Part shown: positions 51,826 to 60,334 of the stretch, one piece after another
Layout: the number at the start of each line of letters is the position of its first letter
How positions within the stretch are numbered: position 1 is the stretch's first letter
NCBI RefSeq assembly: GCF_036689815.1
Contig: NZ_JBAHUR010000005.1
Location: 109,501-173,500, forward strand
Reading direction: 5' to 3'
Source of the DNA: Magnetovibrio sp. PR-2
GTDB lineage: Bacteria > Pseudomonadota > Alphaproteobacteria > Rhodospirillales > Magnetovibrionaceae
DNA length: 64,000 nucleotides
Notes under the pieces: generated by a model
What the model saw: the letters and a program-made list of their open reading frames with translations, nothing else
Told to the model about the DNA's origin: nothing
Databases searched by the model: none
Made by a program: the position numbers and the translations under genes

Positions 51826-52064
51826 TACACTTCGACCTCATATTTCTTCATGATCTCCATACCGACGGTATAGGAGCTGAAATCGATGATGTCTTCGGTT
51901 TCCATCATGATGTCGAAGGCGTCTTCCAGGGCGGCGATCATGCCCATGTGACCGACCGAATCCCATTCTGGAACGGACTGGTATTTCAAATTTTCATTGA
52001 GGTCTTCGGGACTGACGGAAAAACTTTCAATAAATGCTTGGTCGTACTTCTCTTTATTGCTCAC
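51825..52064 (-). CDS. Acyl carrier protein
   Basis: 79 residues, acidic, with Ser36 in EWDSVGHMGMI as phosphopantetheine site. GTG start with a perfect GGAGG site. First gene of the minus-strand operon that runs to the transketolase C subunit; it is distinct from a housekeeping AcpP, which carries DSLD rather than DSVG. Confidence 0.92.
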   Translation of the reverse strand: MSNKEKYDQAFIESFSVSPEDLNENLKYQSVPEWDSVGHMGMIAALEDAFDIMMETEDIIDFSSYTVGMEIMKKYEVEV

Positions 52065-52252
52065 AATGGCCTCCGATTATCGCTTTCTGCTCCACAAACC
52101 AAACCTGTTTGTGTCTCGTTTGTGCCTAAGGATATGGTGACATTACCTCCTCGTTCATGCAAGGCGAATGTGGCAAAATCCGTGCTTTCCCTATTGGGGG
52201 ATTTGTCGTTAAACTTCAGCATGTTGCTGCCCTGCATTTATGGACCTTTTTG

Positions 52253-53158
52253 ATGACAGCCTGTTGCTCGCTACCTTCAACGCCACCGACCATCCCTGAA
52301 TTTATTGACCAGCTCAAAACGACGTTTTTTGCGGATATGGAGGCTGTGTATTGGGTGTCTGTGGATTTGCGGATGGTGATGCGCAGCTTGGATGTCCGCC
52401 ACACCGCGGCAGAGGACTTTTGCGACACCTTCGTTCGCACCCTTTTGCACCGGCTTGGCGATCAGGCGACCGTGATCGTCCCGACTTTTTCCATGAGCTT
52501 CCCGGATCAAAAAGTGTTCGATGTTCGCGAGACGGCGTCCATGTCCGGTGCATTTGGGGGGCTTTTGGTGAAACGTTACCCCCAAAACCGTTTAGCCCAC
52601 CCCTTTTATTCCTTTGCAGCCTTTGGCTCCCGCGCCCCGGCGTTGTTGTCCACGCACTTTAAACATAGCACCGGGGCGGGTTCGGTCTTTGAATGGGTGA
52701 TGGAACATGACGTGGAATTGGTTTGCATCGGTCACCACTTCGTTAAATCCTTGACGGGGATACACCACGCCGAAGAAGAAGCTGGTGTGGACTATCGCTA
52801 TCGAAAAACGTTTTGTGGGCGGGTTGTTGGCATGGATGAAGAAACGGACGTGGACTGTAGCTTTTTTGTGCGCGAGCTGGGCACGTGTGACTTTTCTTCA
52901 ATGACCCAGGAGGGCGAACGTCATTTCCGCCAGTCTGGTCTGGTTCAATACGGTCTTGCGGGGACAGAGAAGCGCCCCGTCATGGCGCAAGGATTGAACT
53001 TAAAGGTCGCGCATTCTGAACTGGTGGCGGACTTGACGTTGGAGACGCCGAAATACGTTGATTTCTTTGGGCCAGAGCGGGACCGGCCAAATGTCATCAC
53101 CGCGCGCGTGGCAGACCGGCTCTATAGCGAACAGTTGAAAGCCTTAGTGGCGCCGTAA
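52253..53158 (+). CDS. AAC(3)-family-like acyltransferase
   Basis: 301 residues. The Antibiotic_NAT fold pattern is seen in TVIVPTFSMSFPD, NRLAHPFYSFAAFG and ELVCIGHHFVKSLTGIHHAE. Members outside resistance islands usually acylate amino sugars during glycan synthesis, which fits here better than antibiotic resistance. It is on the plus strand, divergent from the ACP operon and convergent with the second FabZ-like gene. The start is uncertain: ATG 52253 gives a normal N-terminus; the frame is open from ATG 52157. Confidence 0.78.
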   Translation: MTACCSLPSTPPTIPEFIDQLKTTFFADMEAVYWVSVDLRMVMRSLDVRHTAAEDFCDTFVRTLLHRLGDQATVIVPTFSMSFPDQKVFDVRETASMSGAFGGLLVKRYPQNRLAHPFYSFAAFGSRAPALLSTHFKHSTGAGSVFEWVMEHDVELVCIGHHFVKSLTGIHHAEEEAGVDYRYRKTFCGRVVGMDEETDVDCSFFVRELGTCDFSSMTQEGERHFRQSGLVQYGLAGTEKRPVMAQGLNLKVAHSELVADLTLETPKYVDFFGPERDRPNVITARVADRLYSEQLKALVAP

Positions 53159-53161
53159 CTC

Positions 53162-53614
53162 TTATTTTGCAGGCAAGCTCATCAGGTGAGGGGAGGCGTA
53201 GGTGAATTCACCGCGACAAATCGTTTCGCCATTGCTGATGCCTTCGACTTTGCCTTTGGCGATGCCTCTGCGAAAGGACAAAAGCTCGGCTTCATAATCG
53301 ATATCGGTTTCGGGCACAGCGGCAGAAACCAGCTGAACATTCACATTGGTGATGAATGCCCGATGTTCGCCATGGTCTTGGGCGGCATAGATCAACAGGA
53401 CCAGGGTTTGCAACATGCCCTCGATCTGTAAGGTTGCGGGCATGACTTGGGATTTTGGCAAGTGGCAGGCGAAATACCAGTCGTCCGGGTTCAGTCGTTT
53501 TGTCCCCTGGGCAGTTTTTCCGGTGACGATTTCTTCAAATGCGTCGATCATCAAGAACGGCTCGGTGATGTCCAGACGCGCAGAGATTTCATCTTTTGAG
53601 AGCTTCATTGTCAT
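53162..53614 (-). CDS. FabZ-like dehydratase, copy 2 (diverged)
   Basis: 150 residues. Same fold as copy 1 (EPFLMIDAFEEI), with His retained in YFACHLPKSQVMP and Glu in LQIEGMLQTL, but the usual HFPxxPxxPG loop is altered. It may use another substrate or bind ACP without catalysis. ATG 53614 has a GGGA site; GTG 53626 is less likely. 26 bp after the reductase gene. Confidence 0.75.
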   Translation of the reverse strand: MTMKLSKDEISARLDITEPFLMIDAFEEIVTGKTAQGTKRLNPDDWYFACHLPKSQVMPATLQIEGMLQTLVLLIYAAQDHGEHRAFITNVNVQLVSAAVPETDIDYEAELLSFRRGIAKGKVEGISNGETICRGEFTYASPHLMSLPAK

Positions 53615-53640
53615 GGCGTTTCCCACATAAACCTATACGC

Positions 53641-54636
53641 TTAGCGCAAATCGACGACGATCCGCCCCCATTGCGTTCCCTTTAAAACGGTGTCTATGGC
53701 TTTTGGCAACTGGTCCAAAGCCACTACACGGTAAAGCGCCGACAGATCTTTCGGTTTCCAAGTGGTGGCCAGTTTGGTCCAAACCCGACGGCGATGGTCG
53801 TGGCTGGTGTTTTCTGCATTGATGCCGATGAGCCGCGTGCCGCGCAGGATAAAGGGCAGGACGGTTGTTTGCAAAGCCGTGTCCCCAATCATACCCGTCG
53901 CAACAGCCACCCCATTGTCGTTGAGAGATTTTAAGGCCGTGGCCAACGTATTGCCACCGGCCACATCGATTGCCGCATCCCAGTGCGTTGGCAGAAGGTT
54001 TCGTCCCGTGGTGTCTTCGAACTCTGTGCGGGACAGGACTTCTTTTGCGCCAATGGTGCGTAAAAAATCATGGGCGTCCTCTTGCCCTGTGACGGCGCTT
54101 ACTGTGCAGCCGAGCGCGCTGAGAAGGGCGACGCTGAAACACCCGACACCACCCGTGGCGCCGGTGACCAGTGCTGTGCGCTGGTCCAAATCATCGTGAT
54201 TGTTTTGCAAAGCTTCGACAGACAAGGCTGCGGTGTATCCGGCCGTGCCATAGGCCATCGCGTCTTGAAGGCTTAAACCGTCAACGTTTTTCATCAACCA
54301 AGCGGATGGCACGCGCACAAACTGACCAAACCCGCCCGGCGTATTCATGCCCATGGGCGTGCTGGTGATGATGACCTCATCGCCAGGTTTGAACGCGGGG
54401 TTGGCGGACTGTTCGACCACACCTGCGGCATCTAGGCCTGGGGTGTGGGGAAAGCGGCGCGTGACGGCGGGGTTCCCCTGACAAGACATGCAGTCCTTAT
54501 AATTGATGGAGCTAAAGTGAACCCGAACCAACACCTCTTCGTCGGGAAGATTTTCTATGCGGTTGGTCTTTACGCCGTACGAAAACGTTCGGTTTTCACC
54601 TTTGTTGACGATCAGCGCTTTGAAGTCTTGATTCAT
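53641..54636 (-). CDS. YhdH/AcuI-type zinc-independent alcohol dehydrogenase/enoyl reductase
   Basis: 331 residues, MDR superfamily. SSINYKDCMSCQGNPAVTRR and TPGLDAAGVV are YhdH/AcuI landmarks; NADPH site VTGATGGVGCFSVALL. Known members reduce acryloyl-CoA or quinones. In this setting an enoyl-thioester substrate is plausible, following the FabZ-like step. Confidence 0.88.
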   Translation of the reverse strand: MNQDFKALIVNKGENRTFSYGVKTNRIENLPDEEVLVRVHFSSINYKDCMSCQGNPAVTRRFPHTPGLDAAGVVEQSANPAFKPGDEVIITSTPMGMNTPGGFGQFVRVPSAWLMKNVDGLSLQDAMAYGTAGYTAALSVEALQNNHDDLDQRTALVTGATGGVGCFSVALLSALGCTVSAVTGQEDAHDFLRTIGAKEVLSRTEFEDTTGRNLLPTHWDAAIDVAGGNTLATALKSLNDNGVAVATGMIGDTALQTTVLPFILRGTRLIGINAENTSHDHRRRVWTKLATTWKPKDLSALYRVVALDQLPKAIDTVLKGTQWGRIVVDLR

Positions 54637-54658
54637 GACATATCCCATGTGAGCCGTG

Positions 54659-55990
54659 TCAGGCTTTCAAAGTCAGCAAGCCATTGTCTTTGAGTTTTTC
54701 TGCGGTTTGGGCAAGGTCGTGCAGCGCATAACCCGTCCGCTCAGCAATATCGATGAGATCGTGCCGACCGTCAGCCAAGGTCAAAAGCCACTTGATGCGA
54801 CAAAGTTCGGCGTGGGCTTCTTTTTCCGCTTCGTCCGGTGTCTTGGCGACAAAATTCAAGCTCGGATAAAGGCCGCGGGGGCCCAGCTGAGGTTCGCCCA
54901 CCAATTCGCGGTTTTCATACACCACACAATTGTCGGCGATCATCAACATACGTTCCAAGTCATCCACCGCGTTGATGATTTGTTCAATCCTCATGTATTC
55001 TTTGGTGTCTAACGAATTGTGATAGCCAACAAAACCTAAGTGATAAAAATCACGCGTGACGTTGCACACGGGGATGCGAACGCCGGGCGTTGCATAGTGG
55101 CGTTCATCCGCGCCTGAGTTCGGGTCGAAATCGAGGGTGTCAAGAACCACGCCGTTGGCTTGGGCAAAATGGATTGATTTGTCGATGATGCCGTCTTTGA
55201 ATACGCTCTGTTTATAGGTTAGACGGTCGCGTTCTCCACCGGTCATGTTGACGATCAGACCGCCAACAGCATTGGTTTTGATTTCGTCCAAATGCTGGTG
55301 AAGCATGCACAGCGTGCCAATGGTTTCGGGCTGTATGGTAAATCGAAACGTGTGATTGCGCTTAGGCCATTTATTAAGGCGATGGTACAACCCCAAGAGG
55401 GTTAGGGGCCCGCTCAACTCATTGTTGGCAAGAGAGGGGTGGCACATATAGCTTGATAAGATAATTTCGCGCTGGCTTCGGCCTTCGAGCTTCGTTTGCG
55501 CAATATCGACCCCACCGTCAACAAATTCACTTTTGATGACCGCGTGGTATTCACCGTCTTTGAGAGTTTGCTTTTGCCGATCCGACAAGCAAAACCCCCA
55601 TCGCTTTTTGTAGTAGCTGGACGTGTAGGGAATGGCGTCGGGCTTTTGCGGGATTGTAAAGAGATGGGGGTCTAACTCTTGCAGGCTCATCTTGGCGTCG
55701 ATGGGGGCCGAATAATTCAAGATATGCAGGTTGCTGTCCTTCATATCGACGACGATTTCACCGTCAGGGCCGAGAAGGTAAGCTTCTTCACAACGCCATT
55801 CTTGCGGTACGGTCCAGTCAAACACCTTGGTGCCTGTGTCCACACGGCTGATGTTTAACGGCATGAATTCTTGAAGAATCCGGTAACTTTCAAGAGTGCC
55901 TGGGCCCGTGATGCTTCTCAGCAAAGGGAATAGGCGGTCGAAGATCGCACTAAAATTCTTTTCAGTTTCTTGGAAATCATCAAAAGGCAT
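54659..55990 (-). CDS. DUF4910/DUF2172 aminopeptidase-like protein
   Basis: About 443 residues. Zinc-peptidase-like core (YMCHPSLANNELSGPL; FDPNSGADERHYATPGVRIP; LGFVGYHNSLDTKEY) with an inserted beta domain and a C-terminal winged-helix-like end. Family members recur in surface polysaccharide clusters, where they probably act on amino sugars or amides rather than peptides. ATG 55990 is preferred; ATG 56032 or 56059 are in frame, and no start has a good ribosome site. Confidence 0.82.
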   Translation of the reverse strand: MPFDDFQETEKNFSAIFDRLFPLLRSITGPGTLESYRILQEFMPLNISRVDTGTKVFDWTVPQEWRCEEAYLLGPDGEIVVDMKDSNLHILNYSAPIDAKMSLQELDPHLFTIPQKPDAIPYTSSYYKKRWGFCLSDRQKQTLKDGEYHAVIKSEFVDGGVDIAQTKLEGRSQREIILSSYMCHPSLANNELSGPLTLLGLYHRLNKWPKRNHTFRFTIQPETIGTLCMLHQHLDEIKTNAVGGLIVNMTGGERDRLTYKQSVFKDGIIDKSIHFAQANGVVLDTLDFDPNSGADERHYATPGVRIPVCNVTRDFYHLGFVGYHNSLDTKEYMRIEQIINAVDDLERMLMIADNCVVYENRELVGEPQLGPRGLYPSLNFVAKTPDEAEKEAHAELCRIKWLLTLADGRHDLIDIAERTGYALHDLAQTAEKLKDNGLLTLKA

Positions 55991-56179
55991 TGAGCTGTTT
56001 TCTACAGAATGAGAACGGGAAAGTGCCTTCATGCTCTGGGAAAACGGCCTTTTTTGCAAGGAGGCATTTTGAGCTCCCGAGAATTACCTGAAAAAGACAA
56101 CAGGCCTGTTTTCTATATGGCGATTTAGCTGATTATCGAAGATACTGAACATAATACGAATCATAGGAAGGATTGCGAC

Positions 56180-57736
56180 GTGGGTTCCGTAGACGCTGAT
56201 CAAGAGCGCGTCCAAGAAATCTATCAACGCTTTGAGCAAAGCCGATTTGACGAGGCGATTGCTCTGGGCGTGGCATTTCTCGAGCACCATGGTGAACACC
56301 CTGACGTTTTGTTGGTGATGGGTCTGATCTCCATCCAACGCGGCGACGCGGCCAATTCCATTGTGCTGCTGGAGGCGGCTTATGCTTTGGCTCCGGACAA
56401 TCCCAACATTGTTTACAACCTTGGGGTCGCCTTTCAGAAATCTGACCAGATGGACCGCGCCAAAACGTTCTGGGAAGAGGCCCTGACACTGTATCCGGAA
56501 CATGTTGCCGCGCTCAAAAACTTAACCGTCAGTAGCCTGGAGAACGGAGACTTTCCTTCGGTGCGTGAATTTGCGACGCGTATTCTCAAGCTATCAGCCA
56601 ATGATCGTGAAGCCCTCAATTGGTTGGCGTATGCCTATTATCAGGAAGACAACTTTGAGCTGGCCGAAGCGCTTTATCGCAAAATCATGAAACTCTATCC
56701 CGACGAACCCGAAGCTCATTATCGCCACGGGCTGGTGGCTCGCGACTTGGCCCTTGTCGACGCGTCCTTAAAGAGCTTTGAACGGGCGGTGCAATTGTGT
56801 CCCGATGACGCCAATGCGCACATGGGACTTGCGCACGCTCTGTTGATGAAGGGGCAATACCGCGACGGTTTTGCACAATATGAATGGCGGCGCAAACGGG
56901 AGGCCTGGCCTGAGGATACCGTGGATGCGCCCTATTGGGCGGGAGAAGAAATCCTGGGCAAATCGGTGTTGGTCAAGGCCGAACAAGGCCATGGAGATGT
57001 GATCCAATTCCTGCGCTATTTGCCCAAAGTTGCAAAGCGGGTTGGGCGTTTGTCCGTGTCGGTTCACCCGGCTTTGATGTCCTTGGTGGAAAAGATCGAC
57101 GGCGTTGACGGCGTTGAAACGATCCACCTGGAAACAGGTCAATATGATGCACAAGTTCCCATGATGAGCTTGGCGCATATTTTTGAAACCAGCCTGGATA
57201 CGATTCCAGATGCCGTGTTTCCCGATATCGATGTCAATCCTGAGCTATCCAAGATTATCCCCTCGAATTCTGAGATGAATGTCGGGGTGGTTTGGGCCGG
57301 CAATCCCGAGCGCAACAATGACCATTTCCGCTCTTGCCCCTTTGCTAGCTTCAAGCACCTGTTTGCAGCCGTTCCGCAAGCCACTTTTTTCAGTTTGCAG
57401 GTTGGTGACGTGGCCGATGATTTGCGGGCAAGCCAACCTGAAAACGTGATTGATCTGTCTCCTCAATTGAAAAGCTATGAAGATACAGCCGGTTTTATCA
57501 AAGGCATGGATTTGGTGATAAGCGTGGACACCTCAACCTTGCATCTTGCCGCCTCTATGGGGGTGGAAACGTGGAACATGCTGGGTTATGCGGCAGATTG
57601 GCGCTGGTTTGAGGCGCGGGACGATAACCCCTGGTATCCTACCATGCGATTGTTTCGACAAGAAAAACTCGGGGACTGGGATGGGCTGGTCCAGCGTTTG
57701 TCAAAAGCCTTAAGCGCGCGTATCTCTGCGCATTGA
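56180..57736 (+). CDS. TPR-glycosyltransferase-like protein, copy 2
   Basis: 518 residues, GTG start with AGGAAGGA site. TPR repeats over the first 240 residues, then a GT9-like domain (VLVKAEQGHGDVIQFLRYLP; VGVVWAGNPERNND; VISVDTSTLHLAASMG; DDNPWYPTMRLFRQ). It is a paralogue of the protein at 40963 and shares the end motif (WYPTM-LFRQ). The two copies bracket the acyl/sugar operon. Confidence 0.85.
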   Translation: MGSVDADQERVQEIYQRFEQSRFDEAIALGVAFLEHHGEHPDVLLVMGLISIQRGDAANSIVLLEAAYALAPDNPNIVYNLGVAFQKSDQMDRAKTFWEEALTLYPEHVAALKNLTVSSLENGDFPSVREFATRILKLSANDREALNWLAYAYYQEDNFELAEALYRKIMKLYPDEPEAHYRHGLVARDLALVDASLKSFERAVQLCPDDANAHMGLAHALLMKGQYRDGFAQYEWRRKREAWPEDTVDAPYWAGEEILGKSVLVKAEQGHGDVIQFLRYLPKVAKRVGRLSVSVHPALMSLVEKIDGVDGVETIHLETGQYDAQVPMMSLAHIFETSLDTIPDAVFPDIDVNPELSKIIPSNSEMNVGVVWAGNPERNNDHFRSCPFASFKHLFAAVPQATFFSLQVGDVADDLRASQPENVIDLSPQLKSYEDTAGFIKGMDLVISVDTSTLHLAASMGVETWNMLGYAADWRWFEARDDNPWYPTMRLFRQEKLGDWDGLVQRLSKALSARISAH

Positions 57737-57742
57737 GCAAAA

Positions 57743-57781
57743 AACAAGGCCTGCTGTTGTCCAGCAGGCCTTGTTTTTTTA
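57743..57781. terminator. Bidirectional terminator between TPR-glycosyltransferase 2 and flgE
   Basis: A 14-bp perfect stem, AACAAGGCCTGCTG (57743-57756) with CAGCAGGCCTTGTT (57762-57775), and T-runs on both strands. It serves the convergent gene ends. Confidence 0.95.
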
Positions 57782-57830
57782 TCTAGAATGGGCAGAACGT
57801 TCTGTTCCCACCCAATCCGGCAGTCATTCA

Positions 57831-60269
57831 TTATTTGGTCCGCATCAGCTCTTCGAGCATTTGGTCGGCGGTGGTGATGATTTTGGTCGACGCTGAATAG
57901 GCACGTTGAACCACGATCATGTTGGTGAATTCCGTACCAATGTCGACCGTAGAGGCTTCCAGAGCCGCCTGGACCACCTGACCGGCGGGGCCGTTGTCGG
58001 GTTCGCGCAAGGTGTAGTCACCAGATGCCTGCGTTGCGGTCCAAACGTTACCGGATTTACTTTCCAGTTGGTTGGGGTTGACGAAGGTTGCAACCGGGAT
58101 TTGGAAAATCTTGCGCGTTTCACCGTTGTCAAACAGCGCGGTCACCAGACCGTCTGCACCGATGGTCACACCGGCGAAGGTGCCGAATTTTGAACCGTTC
58201 TGGGTGATGAAATCGGGCGTGAATTCCGAACCGAACTGGGTCATGCCGTTGGCTTCATCCACATCGCCGAAGTCCAGCGTGATCTTAGCGCCTTCACCCG
58301 TCGCGTCGTTCATGTCCTGGGCACCGCTCGAGAAACCGATAATTTCGATGTCTGCAGCATTGAAGGATGCCGGGACACCGTCAGAGTCAAAAGCAAGCGC
58401 ACCAGTTGAGTTTGAGGTGGTTGTGGCCACGGTGAGTGTCGGTGCCGTACCGCCACTGGTGTTGGTGGGAGTTGTCGTCGTGGTGTAACCCAAACCCGTA
58501 TAGTCAGATGTGATGGTTAGGTTCGCAGCACTTGACGTGGCTGTGACGCGCTCTGACAAAAACGGGTGGCTGTTGATGGCGTTCGCCAGACCGGCATGTG
58601 CGGCCGTTGCGGTGGTGCCCGTTGCCGTATACGACACGGTGACGCCGTGTAACGTCACGGACAGCACATCGGTGGCGGCGACGTTCGCAGCTGTAACGGT
58701 ATCGATCTGAGCGGTTTTACCAAACGTGTTCACAGCTTGCACAGTAAACGCCTTAGATGCTGCGGTGCCTTGAGTGGTCAAGGGGTTGCTGCTGCTATCG
58801 AGCAAGCTTGTGATGTTGACAGAGATATCGCCCAGGTGGTTTGGGCCGCCTGTGATGACAATATTGTTGGAGCTACCGCGCTCTTTCGCGATCATGTGGT
58901 ACTGGGTATCCGTCGGACCAAAAGCATTCGTCGTCGATGATGTCGAAAACTCGGGGTCAACGGCTTGCACACGGGAAACCAGGGTGTCCAGATCCGAAGA
59001 CAATGATGTATTGCCGGAGGTGTCAACAATGACATTGCCCGACGGAGTTTGCGTCGTGGATACGGTGACTGTACCAACCGTGCTGTCGTTGTTTGCATCA
59101 TAGACGGACACGCTGCTGGTGAAGACAGCACCTGCGGTATCGCCTGTGATGGTTACGTTGGGGTCTGCGGCAGCAGCCGTCACCTGTGCGGACAGTGTCG
59201 CGTTGGTGTTGACAGCGTTCGCCAAACCAGCGGCAACGGCAGCGGTGGTCGTGGTGCCGGCAACCGTGAAGCTTACGGTTTCTGAACCAACTTGGAGATA
59301 ATAAATATCGCCGGTTGCGATATTCGCGGCGCCGCCGAGAACAACGGTGTCAATTTGCTGCACAGGGCCGGAGGTCGTGCCATCACCGGAAAGGTCGAAT
59401 TCATAGGTGATGCCGTTAATGCTCACGGTTGAACCATCAGGCGGGCGCGTGCCGGTGAACTCCAGGTGGCCTTTGGACATATAAACGTCAGATGAGTTCG
59501 TGCCGTTTTCTTGGTCATACAGCGTCAGGACTTGCGTGCCGGACGGCGGTTCGACGGCAACGTCCCATTGGTTGCCGGTGCCAGAGCGCAGATATTCGAA
59601 GCTCATGGTGTTGGCACCACCCAAGCTGTCAAAGAACTGAACGTCCGTTTTTTGGTAACCGAGCTGGTTGGTAATGTCGGACAGCGTGCCGTCGAACGTG
59701 GTCGCGGTTGAGGGCAAGTTGGCGCCGATGGCGATGGTCGAGGTTGCGGTCGCCGTACCACCCACACGGTTCAAGTTGATACTTTCCATATAGTCGCTGG
59801 AAATGATGTTTTGGTTGGCGATGCTCAGGTTATTGTTCGCGGGAATAACCGTGCCGCTGGCATTCGTCGGCCAACCTTGCAGGTAATATCCTTGGGCGTT
59901 TTTCAGATAACCTTCGTCATCCTGAATGAACGACCCAGCACGGGTGAACAGGTAAGGGTCCGAAACGCCGGGGACGTTGGCTTCGTTGACCACGAAGAAG
60001 CCGGAACCGGAAATGGCGATGTCGGTTGAAGATGTCGAAGCCTGCAACAGACCTTGCACATCCGTCGATTGGCGCGGCGAAGACTGCACACCACCAGCGG
60101 AATAGAACGTCGAAGACGTTTGCTTCGTGACCAGGGTTTGGAAGTTAACCGTGGTTCCTTTGTAACCAATCGTACTGACGTTCGTGATGTTGTCAGAGAT
60201 GGCGCCCATGGCACTCGACTGAGCGGTGAGCCCGGAAACACCGGAAAACAATGCACCATATAAGCTCAT
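57831..60269 (-). CDS. flgE: Flagellar hook protein FlgE with duplicated inserted module
   Basis: 812 residues, about twice the E. coli length. N-terminal rod signature (FSGVSGLTAQSSAMGAISDN; ITNVSTIGYKGT), FlgE central domain, and C-terminal heptad region (EFTNMIVVQRAYSASTKII). Two inserted homologous modules of about 105 residues lie near residues 303-410 and 519-624, each starting QIDTV and containing AGLANA followed by N. They should be on the outer hook face. GGAGAGAG site before ATG. Last gene of fliK-flgD-flgE. Confidence 0.94.
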   Translation of the reverse strand: MSLYGALFSGVSGLTAQSSAMGAISDNITNVSTIGYKGTTVNFQTLVTKQTSSTFYSAGGVQSSPRQSTDVQGLLQASTSSTDIAISGSGFFVVNEANVPGVSDPYLFTRAGSFIQDDEGYLKNAQGYYLQGWPTNASGTVIPANNNLSIANQNIISSDYMESINLNRVGGTATATSTIAIGANLPSTATTFDGTLSDITNQLGYQKTDVQFFDSLGGANTMSFEYLRSGTGNQWDVAVEPPSGTQVLTLYDQENGTNSSDVYMSKGHLEFTGTRPPDGSTVSINGITYEFDLSGDGTTSGPVQQIDTVVLGGAANIATGDIYYLQVGSETVSFTVAGTTTTAAVAAGLANAVNTNATLSAQVTAAAADPNVTITGDTAGAVFTSSVSVYDANNDSTVGTVTVSTTQTPSGNVIVDTSGNTSLSSDLDTLVSRVQAVDPEFSTSSTTNAFGPTDTQYHMIAKERGSSNNIVITGGPNHLGDISVNITSLLDSSSNPLTTQGTAASKAFTVQAVNTFGKTAQIDTVTAANVAATDVLSVTLHGVTVSYTATGTTATAAHAGLANAINSHPFLSERVTATSSAANLTITSDYTGLGYTTTTTPTNTSGGTAPTLTVATTTSNSTGALAFDSDGVPASFNAADIEIIGFSSGAQDMNDATGEGAKITLDFGDVDEANGMTQFGSEFTPDFITQNGSKFGTFAGVTIGADGLVTALFDNGETRKIFQIPVATFVNPNQLESKSGNVWTATQASGDYTLREPDNGPAGQVVQAALEASTVDIGTEFTNMIVVQRAYSASTKIITTADQMLEELMRTK

Positions 60270-60334
60270 TTTCTCTCTCCTATCCTACGTCCGACGTTTG
60301 CCGGAAATTATCCGATCTCGTCGGCTTTAAGTTA

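Noticed and set aside
52253-53158. Aminoglycoside resistance gene
   Set aside because: The fold family fits, but the setting is a biosynthetic cluster and no resistance-island signs are present.
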